Shown here: positions 8,352 through 14,565 of the stretch, one piece after another
Layout: every line of letters begins with the position of its first letter
Numbering within the stretch: position 1 is the stretch's first letter
NCBI GenBank assembly: GCA_000434395.1
Contig: FR878751.1
Location: 1 to 43,043, forward strand
Direction of reading: 5' to 3'
DNA length: 43,043 bases
Source of the DNA: Clostridium sp. CAG:568
GTDB taxonomy: Bacteria; Bacillota_I; Bacilli_A; RFN20; CAG-288
Notes under the pieces: model-generated
Told to the model about the DNA's origin: nothing
What the model saw: only the letters and a program-made list of their open reading frames with translations
Database searches by the model: none
Position numbers and translations under genes: made by a program

Positions 8352-9861
8352 AAAAGATAGTATTTCTCCAAGTGAGAAAGCTCTTCAAGATCTCAATTCC
8401 AACTCTTTGGACACTGCTTCTGGTGGAAGCAGAGTTGTAAAAAGCGTGATGACTGAAGATGATGGAGAGCATAGTTTTGATGAATCTAAGCTCGAGATTC
8501 CTGTTCATAAAGGACATGTTAAAGTAAAGCCTGAATATACTGATAACAATGTTATCCTTTCAGTCAACCATTTGAAAGTCTTCTTCCCAATGGGAAAGAT
8601 GGGACATAAGTTCTATTTGAAGGCTGTTCATAACACAAATTTCCAAATTCATAAAGGTGAAGTCTTTGGATTGGTCGGTGAATCTGGATGTGGTAAATCA
8701 ACCACAGGAAGATCTATCATCCGTTTGGAACAAATAACTTCTGGTTCTATTTATTATAAAGGTGTCAGAATTGCAGCCGGTGATAGATGGAATCGTAAGG
8801 AGATTAAATGGTCCAAGATTAAAGGTGAAGCTAAGATTAAAGAAATCAAAGTTGATTCTAGTCTCAGCCAAGCTGAAAAGGATGAGCAAATCTCTAAGAT
8901 TAAGAAATTTATTGCAAACACTAAGATTCAGCAAGAAGCTAGAATTAGACAAATTCATTACGATAACACTCATGTCGATAAACGCTTGATGAGCGAAATC
9001 CAAATGATCTTCCAGGATCCTATCGATTCATTGGATCCTAGAATGACTGTCGAAGACATCATTCAGGAAGGATTAAAGATTAAGGGCTCTTATAATAAAA
9101 AGAAGAATCACGAGAAGGTTGTAGAGGCTTTGGAAGAAGTCGGATTGATTCCTGATTTCTGTTCTCGTTATCCACATGAATTCTCTGGTGGTCAGCGTCA
9201 GCGTATCGGAATCGCTCGTGCTTTGGTTATGGAACCTCAGCTCTTGTTGTGTGATGAGCCAATCTCAGCTTTGGATGTCTCCATTCGTGCTCAGATTATC
9301 AATTTGCTTAATGAATTGAAGGTTAAGAGAAATCTCTCAATCATGTTCATCGCTCACGATTTATCAGTCGTCAAATACTTCTGTGATACAATCGCAGTCA
9401 TGTATTTCGGTGATATGGTCGAATTAGCTTCATCCGATGAGTTATTTAAGCATCCTTTGCATCCTTATACAAAGTCTTTGCTTTCCGCTATTCCTCGTCC
9501 TGATCCTTTATTAGAAAGACATAGAAATAGAATCAAATATGATCCTAAGACTATGCATGACTATTCTAAAGAGAAGCCTACATTCCAAGAGATTGTTCCT
9601 GGTCACTGGGTGTTAGCTAACTCTGAAGAAATAGCAAAATATAAGGAAGAGATGAAGCATGATGACATCGTCAATGCCGAGAAGGAAGCATATGATGCCA
9701 AGGTTGAAGAGCAGATGAAAGCTCAATTAAAACAAGGTAAAACTTTGGAAGAAGCTGCAGCTAATGTGGCTGAAGTCGAAATTGATTCAACCGAAAAAGA
9801 AGCTGTATCTCAATCTATTAAGCCTTCTAAAGAAGCTTCATTCAAGAGATTGTTTAAGTAA
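8332..9861 (+). CDS. oppF: Oligopeptide ABC transporter ATPase OppF
   Basis: This second ATPase is 509 residues (typical 300-330). Walker A is GESGCGKST (116-124), Q-loop Gln228, signature FSGGQRQR (284-291), Walker B LLLCDEP (304-310), switch His in IAHD, followed by the family C-terminal HPYTKSLLSAIP. Three additions account for the length: an N-terminal acidic leader (1-70), a charged helical insert between Walker A and Q-loop (about 150-222), and an acidic/helical tail of about 110 residues after the core. The start is the ATG at 8332 with GGAGG at 8321-8325 and a 6-bp spacer. It lies inside the end of oppD, so translation is coupled. A terminator follows within 5 bp. Confidence 0.92.
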   Translation: MSDVENKKDSISPSEKALQDLNSNSLDTASGGSRVVKSVMTEDDGEHSFDESKLEIPVHKGHVKVKPEYTDNNVILSVNHLKVFFPMGKMGHKFYLKAVHNTNFQIHKGEVFGLVGESGCGKSTTGRSIIRLEQITSGSIYYKGVRIAAGDRWNRKEIKWSKIKGEAKIKEIKVDSSLSQAEKDEQISKIKKFIANTKIQQEARIRQIHYDNTHVDKRLMSEIQMIFQDPIDSLDPRMTVEDIIQEGLKIKGSYNKKKNHEKVVEALEEVGLIPDFCSRYPHEFSGGQRQRIGIARALVMEPQLLLCDEPISALDVSIRAQIINLLNELKVKRNLSIMFIAHDLSVVKYFCDTIAVMYFGDMVELASSDELFKHPLHPYTKSLLSAIPRPDPLLERHRNRIKYDPKTMHDYSKEKPTFQEIVPGHWVLANSEEIAKYKEEMKHDDIVNAEKEAYDAKVEEQMKAQLKQGKTLEEAAANVAEVEIDSTEKEAVSQSIKPSKEASFKRLFK

Positions 9862-9865
9862 ATAT

Positions 9866-9893
9866 AAAAGCTATGCCAAGTGCATAGCTTTTT
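9866..9893. terminator. Bidirectional intrinsic terminator after oppF
   Basis: AAAAGCTATGC (9866-9876), loop CAAGT, and GCATAGCTTTT (9882-9892) form an 11-bp stem with a T-run on the plus strand. On the minus strand the hairpin is followed by TTTTATATTT. It can therefore end both the opp operon and the convergent small gene pair at 9962-10745. Confidence 0.9.
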
Positions 9894-9961
9894 AAATTAA
9901 ATCAAACAATTCTTAAATTAACAACTTAAAGCAACTTATTAAATTGTCTTAATATTAATAG

Positions 9962-10210
9962 TTAATTGAAGTCTCCATATAGCTCTTTCTCATAAGGCTT
10001 CTTCTCTTTGTAAAGATTTGAAGATTGAATTTCAGAGATGGTGGATTCTAGATCATTGTCGACCATCTTCTTGTACTCTTTCATATGTTTTACTACTTCC
10101 GGATAGATGGACGCATACTTCATCAAGATCTCTCTAGCCTGGTCGATTGTATATTCCTTGGTGTTGTAAGGAAGAATGACCTGTGAGAACTCCTCTTCGT
10201 AGGCTAGGTC
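9962..10210 (-). repeat. Tandem gene duplication, copy 1 (high-identity 3' segment)
   Basis: This 249-bp segment aligns without gaps to 10368-10616. I count about 31 differences by hand, roughly 87% identity. Similarity begins exactly at the stop codon and fades abruptly toward the 5' halves of the two genes. Many of the differences are synonymous. Confidence 0.85.
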
Positions 10211-10345
10211 TATTAAAAGACCATCGCCTAAAAACTCAGGATCTGTTTCATCCGCTAATTGACGAAAAACACGAGGATGTTTCTCCCACATTCTATAGAT
10301 AAACTTCGTAAATGTTAGAAATATTAAGGTTGCATCTATTTCCAT
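9962..10345 (-). CDS. Hypothetical protein, downstream member of a tandem paralogous pair
   Basis: I do not recognise this 127-residue protein. It is soluble and mainly helical, with an aromatic N-terminus (about 1-25), an acidic middle and a strongly conserved C-terminal half containing ILPYNTKEYTIDQAREI, followed by YASIYPEVVKHMKEYKK and a YGDF end. The C-terminal 80 or so residues are almost the same as in the next gene (10368-10745), while the N-terminal halves are similar only in outline. The ATG at 10345 is chosen because AAAGGAGT lies 6 bp upstream. A longer frame to 10441 would run through the end of the neighbouring gene. No signal peptide or catalytic motif is visible. It is probably cotranscribed with its upstream twin. 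Confidence 0.72.
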   Translation of the reverse strand: MEIDATLIFLTFTKFIYRMWEKHPRVFRQLADETDPEFLGDGLLIDLAYEEEFSQVILPYNTKEYTIDQAREILMKYASIYPEVVKHMKEYKKMVDNDLESTISEIQSSNLYKEKKPYEKELYGDFN

Positions 10346-10367
10346 TTTATTACTCCTTTGATGAGCT

Positions 10368-10616
10368 TTAATCGAAATCCCCATATAGTTCCTTCTCACA
10401 TGGTTTATTCTCTTTGTAAAGATCTGAAGATTGAATTTCAAAGATGGTGGATTCCAAATCGCTGTCGACCATCTTCTTGTATTCCTTCATATGCTTTACT
10501 ACTTCCGGATATATGGATGCATATTTCATTAGGATTTCCCTAGCCTGGTCGATTGTGTATTCCTTGGTGTTGTAAGGAAGAATGATTTGGGAGAACTCCT
10601 CTTCGTAGGCTTGATC
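10368..10616 (-). repeat. Tandem gene duplication, copy 2 (high-identity 3' segment)
   Basis: Partner of 9962-10210, with gapless alignment and about 87% nucleotide identity by hand count. The offset between copies is 406 bp. Confidence 0.85.
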
Positions 10617-10745
10617 CAACGATACGCCTCCACCAATTAATAATGAATCCATTTCATCGTATATAGAATCTAATTCTTTGTCTTTTTTATTTAATTCTTT
10701 TAGATATTTTATAAAAGCCAAATAAATTGAAACAGCATCAGTCAT
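10368..10745 (-). CDS. Hypothetical protein, upstream member of a tandem paralogous pair
   Basis: This 125-residue paralogue of the gene at 9962-10345 is also of unknown function. The N-terminal half (DAVSIYLAFIKYLKELNKK, then an acidic linker with LIGGGVSLDQAYEEEFSQ) aligns only loosely with its twin. From EEEFSQ to the YGDF end the two proteins are nearly identical. GGAGG lies 11 bp upstream of the ATG at 10745. The 22-bp gap to the downstream gene contains only that gene's ribosome site, so the pair is an operon. The upstream leader carries a short palindrome (10770-10788). Small size, duplication and a conserved C-terminus with a variable N-terminus resemble immunity or adaptor protein families, but nothing shows this directly. 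Confidence 0.72.
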   Translation of the reverse strand: MTDAVSIYLAFIKYLKELNKKDKELDSIYDEMDSLLIGGGVSLDQAYEEEFSQIILPYNTKEYTIDQAREILMKYASIYPEVVKHMKEYKKMVDSDLESTIFEIQSSDLYKENKPCEKELYGDFD

Positions 10746-10769
10746 TTGTATTTATTCCTCCACTTTGTT

Positions 10770-10788
10770 TTAGAGAGTTTCTCTCTAA
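10770..10788. promoter_or_regulatory. Short perfect palindrome upstream of the paralogous pair
   Basis: TTAGAGAG (10770-10777), TTT, CTCTCTAA (10781-10788). It sits 25 bp upstream of the minus-strand ATG at 10745, so it would lie in the leader RNA or overlap the promoter. It could be an operator or an mRNA hairpin. The remainder of 10746-10993 holds no gene that I can see. Confidence 0.4.
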
Positions 10789-10915
10789 TAGTTTATTATA
10801 AGGAATTAAGACTTTAACTCCTGATTTTGTCGCATATTTGAATAGACTCATAGTTCTGTCTTTGTTTGAGGTAAGCAATAAAAATAAGGACTTATATTAT
10901 GGAAAGTAGCTTATC

Positions 10916-10953
10916 TTTATATATATTTTATATTATATATATTATAATATATA
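10916..10953 (+). promoter_or_regulatory. Pure A/T tract with TATAAT box upstream of yaaA-recF-gyrBA
   Basis: About 38 bases contain only A and T, mostly alternating, and include TATAAT at 10943-10948. I see no good -35 box at the right spacing. A short TGCTT/AAGCA hairpin lies between the box and the ribosome site AGGAGG (10977-10982). This is the only plausible promoter region for the gyrase operon within the window. Confidence 0.5.
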
Positions 10954-10993
10954 CGTGCTTTTTAAGCATGATTTTTAGGAGGCTAAAATTCTT

Positions 10994-11203
10994 ATGGAGA
11001 AAGAATTTCAACTTAAAGGTGAGTATATAAAACTCGAACAAATTTTGAAAATTTTCGGTGTTCTTGAAAAGGGTGGACAAGCTAAAGTTTATTTGGCGGA
11101 AAACCCTGTTAAAGTCAATGACCATTCCGAAAATCGTAGAGGTGCTAAGATTCGAAAAGGTGATACTGTTACAGTAGAAGACTTAGTTATCAAAGTTATT
11201 TAA
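10994..11203 (+). CDS. yaaA: S4-domain RNA-binding protein YaaA (RlbA-like)
   Basis: This 69-residue protein consists of a single S4 domain. It shows the usual order: EYIKLEQILKIFGVLEKGGQAK, then the VKVNDHSENRRGAKIRKGD segment, which corresponds to the family's RRGRKLRPGD signature. The protein is a small RNA-binding factor, probably acting on ribosomal RNA or assembly. Position is diagnostic: it lies directly before recF in many Firmicutes. AGGAGG lies 11 bp upstream of the ATG. Its TAA stop shares a base with the recF ATG (TAATG), so the two are translationally coupled. Length is normal for the family. Confidence 0.9.
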   Translation: MEKEFQLKGEYIKLEQILKIFGVLEKGGQAKVYLAENPVKVNDHSENRRGAKIRKGDTVTVEDLVIKVI

Positions 11204-12303
11204 TGAAGATAGATTCTATTCAAGTTAAAGACTGGAGAAACTTTCATGAAGCTTCTTATCAGTTGAAACCTGGGTTGAATTTCATTACTGGTCAAAACGG
11301 CTGTGGAAAGACAAATCTATTGGAAGCTATATCTTATCTTTCTTTCGCTAGATCTTTTAGAAAATCTCCAGATAGAGATTTGATTAGAAACTCTTGTTCT
11401 AAAGCATATGTAAAGGGCATATTTACTTGTGAGAGTGAAAAATATTCTAAACAAGTAGAAGCCACTCTTACTACTTCAGGCAAGCAAATAAAAGTGGATG
11501 GAAAGAAAGCTAAGACATTATCTTCTTTTGTTGGAACTGTCTTAACCATGGTGTTTGAACCTAAATCAGTGTTTCTTTTTAAAGACGAGCCATCGGAGAG
11601 AAGAAAATTGATGGATGAAACATTGAGCTCCATAGATTCTAAATATTTGTATAGCCTTCAAAGATATAGAAAAGTGCTGAGAGAGAGAAATCAAGCTCTC
11701 GTCACTATGGCAGATGATGAAATTGTTGGTGTGTTGACTAATGAACTTATAAGGGTTAGTTTCCCTTTAGTTCAAAGTAGGCTTTCTTTGATAAAAGAAT
11801 TGGGTGTTAAAGGAGACAAATACTTTCAGCAGTTGTTCGGTAGCTCTTCTAAGTTGAGATTCACTTATAGAACTAACACCATAGTGGATGACGATATGGA
11901 GACTTATACGAGGAAGATGATTGCTCAATATGATAGAAAGAAATCATATGAGAGAATTCATAGGATGACTATGATCGGTCCCCATAGAGATGACCTGGTG
12001 GCTTACTTGGACGACAAACCTCTAGGCTCGTATGGGTCTCAAGGTCAAAATAGATTAGCTTCTCTTTCGGTGACTCTATCGCTGGCCGAAATGATTAAAG
12101 AGAAGAGAGGTGAGGATCCAATATTGGTTCTCGATGATGTGATGTCTGATTTGGATACTGAGAAGCAGAAAAAATTATTAGATACGATACAAGGATTTCA
12201 ACAAGTTCTCCTCTCAGGCTCCAGTTTGGATGAGGATGCTGAAAAGGTGAATGTTATAGAAATAAAGTCTGATGTTGTAGATGAAGAAAAAGGAGGTCAA
12301 TAA
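11203..12303 (+). CDS. recF: DNA replication and repair protein RecF
   Basis: RecF is an SMC-like ATPase that helps load RecA at single-strand gaps. This copy has 366 residues, a normal length. Walker A is GQNGCGKT (30-37), preceded by the family start IQVKDWRNF. The ABC-type signature is in GSQGQNRLASLSV (about residues 279-291), and Walker B is ILVLDDVMSDLD (about 307-318). It overlaps yaaA by one base and ends one base before the gyrB ATG, so yaaA, recF and gyrB form one tightly packed transcript. dnaA and dnaN, which usually precede yaaA-recF, are not upstream here. Confidence 0.95.
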   Translation: MKIDSIQVKDWRNFHEASYQLKPGLNFITGQNGCGKTNLLEAISYLSFARSFRKSPDRDLIRNSCSKAYVKGIFTCESEKYSKQVEATLTTSGKQIKVDGKKAKTLSSFVGTVLTMVFEPKSVFLFKDEPSERRKLMDETLSSIDSKYLYSLQRYRKVLRERNQALVTMADDEIVGVLTNELIRVSFPLVQSRLSLIKELGVKGDKYFQQLFGSSSKLRFTYRTNTIVDDDMETYTRKMIAQYDRKKSYERIHRMTMIGPHRDDLVAYLDDKPLGSYGSQGQNRLASLSVTLSLAEMIKEKRGEDPILVLDDVMSDLDTEKQKKLLDTIQGFQQVLLSGSSLDEDAEKVNVIEIKSDVVDEEKGGQ

Positions 12304-12304
12304 A

Positions 12305-14545
12305 ATGGCTAACAAAGATGAATTAGAGAAGGAGAGAAAAGAAGATCCTACAGTTGCAGTTAAGACTGTAGTAAAAGGTGCCGACGGAAATGTTATCGAG
12401 ATAACAAAGGATACTACAGCTATTGAAACTGAAATCTCAGCCAAGGAGAAGGAAAAAGTTCAGGCTAAGATAGCAAAATTATCTAGGCAAGCTCCTGGAA
12501 TGAAAGAAAAGACCGAGGAGACCATGAAGGTTATCGATGAGACCAAACCTGAAGATTTTTCCTCAGAAGAAGTTAAATTCGAAAATGTTACTGCTCAACA
12601 AGAGCAGGAAGCCATCAGAGCTAAGAGAGACTATACAGCTGATGATATTAAGGTCTTAAAGGGATTGGAGCCTGTTCGTGAACGTCCTGGTATGTATATC
12701 GGATCCACTTCATCTAGAGGACTTCACCTTCTCGTTAGAGAAATTGTAGATAACGCAGTTGATGAAGCTTTGGCCGGATATTGTCATCACATCCATGTTT
12801 CTATTCTTCCTGGAAACAGCATTAGAGTAACTGATGATGGACGTGGTATTCCTTGTGATATAGTCAAAGCTACAGGAAAGAGTGCTGTCGAAACTACATA
12901 CACTGATCTTCACGCCGGTGGAAAATTTGAAGGTGGAACTGGATATAAGGTATCTGGAGGTCTTCATGGTGTCGGTGCTAAAGTTGTCAACGCTTTGTCT
13001 ACAAAATTGACTGTCACTGTCTATCGTGGTGGAAAGATTCATCAAATTAGATTTGAAAATGGCGGACACGTCGTATCTAATGGACTTGAAATCATCGGAG
13101 ACTGCCCATTGGAAAAGACGGGAACAGATGTTGAATTCTCACCAGATCCTACAATTTTCAAAGAAACTACGGTCTATAACTACTCGACCATTCGTGATCG
13201 TCTTAGACAAACAGCCTTCTTAAATAAAGGACTCGAATTATCTCTTGAAGATTTAAGAAATCCTAACGATATCGCAAGAGATGATTTCAAATATGATGGT
13301 GGTATCAAAGAATATGTTTCTTATATCAACCAAGGAAGAAATCCTTTATTCGAAGATATTCCTTATTTCGAGGGACGTGCTGAGGATGGGGTGTTCGTAG
13401 AATGTGCTTTACAGCCTACTAGAAGCTCTTTATTCAACATTCGTTCATTCTGCAATAATATCAATACACCTGAAGGTGGAACACATGTAGAAGGTTTCCG
13501 TTTAGCTTTAGGACGTGAATTGAATTCTTTTTATAAATATAAAGGCTGGTTAAAAGATAGCGATGAAAACTTCAGCTTCGATGATTTGAGCGAAGGCTTG
13601 ACCGTCGTTTTGTCTGTTAAGCATCCAGATCCTGAGTACGAAGGACAGACAAAAGGAAAGCTTGGTAACAGTGAAGTTAGAAAAGACGCTTCATCTATTG
13701 TCGGTGATAACCTCAAAACCTGGCTTTTGGAGCATCCTAAGGAAGGAAAGTTGTTCTTCGATCGTTCATTGACTGCCTATAAAGGTAGAAAAGCCGCTGA
13801 GAAAGCGAGAAAGAACGCTCAGATGAAATCTATGGGATTTGGATCGTTGCCCGATAAATTGGCCGATTGTGTATCCAAAGACCCTAAAGAAAGAGAATTA
13901 TTCATCGTTGAGGGAAACTCTGCAGGAGGTTCCGCTAAGAAGGGAAGAGACGCTAAGACTCAAGCTATTCTTCCTTTGAGAGGTAAGATTCTCAATGTAG
14001 AAAAAGCTCAGGTCATGCGTATTGAAAAGAATGCTGAAATCATGAACATGATTCAATGCATTGGCGCAGGATCTGGAGAGCATTTTGATATAACCAAGAT
14101 TAAGTATGACAAAGTTATCATCATGACCGATGCTGATGTCGATGGATCTCATATTCAAATATTGTTGTTGACATTCTTCTATAGATTTATGAAACCTTTG
14201 GTGGAGAGCGGACACGTCTATATCGCTGTTCCTCCTCTATATAAGCTTGGATATCAAGGACATAATTACTATTGTTTCCGTGAAGAAGAACTTCCTGAAT
14301 TGAAGAAACATTTGCCTGAAAATGCTAGATATACATTGAATCGTTACAAAGGATTAGGTGAAATGAATCCTTCTGAATTGGCTCAGACCACTATGATTCG
14401 TGGTGCTAGAAAGTTGAAGCAAGTCTCTGTCGAAGATGCAGAAGCTGCAAATAACGCTCTTACTGATTTGATGGGTGAATCTGTTGAACCTCGTAAGGAA
14501 TTTATCACAGCCAATGCAAAGTTTGTTAAGAACCTCGATATTTAG
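12305..14545 (+). CDS. gyrB: DNA gyrase subunit B with N-terminal extension
   Basis: This is the ATPase subunit that powers negative supercoiling. It has 746 residues, against about 640 in relatives. The extra length is an N-terminal, highly charged, probably disordered segment of about 108 residues. The standard start motif only appears at YTADDIKVLKGLEPVRERPG (110-129). GHKL features follow: DNAVDEALAG, DDGRGIP and GGLHGVGAKVVNALS. The TOPRIM domain has VEGNSAGGSAKKGRD (near 536-550) and TDADVDGSH (near 608-616). The C-terminal YKGLGEMNP motif is intact. The ATG at 12305 has AGGAGGT at 12291-12297 with a 7-bp spacer, so the extension is likely translated. It is followed 20 bp later by gyrA. 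Confidence 0.95.
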   Translation: MANKDELEKERKEDPTVAVKTVVKGADGNVIEITKDTTAIETEISAKEKEKVQAKIAKLSRQAPGMKEKTEETMKVIDETKPEDFSSEEVKFENVTAQQEQEAIRAKRDYTADDIKVLKGLEPVRERPGMYIGSTSSRGLHLLVREIVDNAVDEALAGYCHHIHVSILPGNSIRVTDDGRGIPCDIVKATGKSAVETTYTDLHAGGKFEGGTGYKVSGGLHGVGAKVVNALSTKLTVTVYRGGKIHQIRFENGGHVVSNGLEIIGDCPLEKTGTDVEFSPDPTIFKETTVYNYSTIRDRLRQTAFLNKGLELSLEDLRNPNDIARDDFKYDGGIKEYVSYINQGRNPLFEDIPYFEGRAEDGVFVECALQPTRSSLFNIRSFCNNINTPEGGTHVEGFRLALGRELNSFYKYKGWLKDSDENFSFDDLSEGLTVVLSVKHPDPEYEGQTKGKLGNSEVRKDASSIVGDNLKTWLLEHPKEGKLFFDRSLTAYKGRKAAEKARKNAQMKSMGFGSLPDKLADCVSKDPKERELFIVEGNSAGGSAKKGRDAKTQAILPLRGKILNVEKAQVMRIEKNAEIMNMIQCIGAGSGEHFDITKIKYDKVIIMTDADVDGSHIQILLLTFFYRFMKPLVESGHVYIAVPPLYKLGYQGHNYYCFREEELPELKKHLPENARYTLNRYKGLGEMNPSELAQTTMIRGARKLKQVSVEDAEAANNALTDLMGESVEPRKEFITANAKFVKNLDI

Positions 14546-14565
14546 TCGATAGAAAGGAGATAAAT

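Noticed and set aside
10746..10993. Possible replication origin in the AT-rich region before yaaA
   Set aside because: No DnaA-box cluster (TTATCCACA or near matches) is visible and dnaA is absent. AT-richness alone is not enough.
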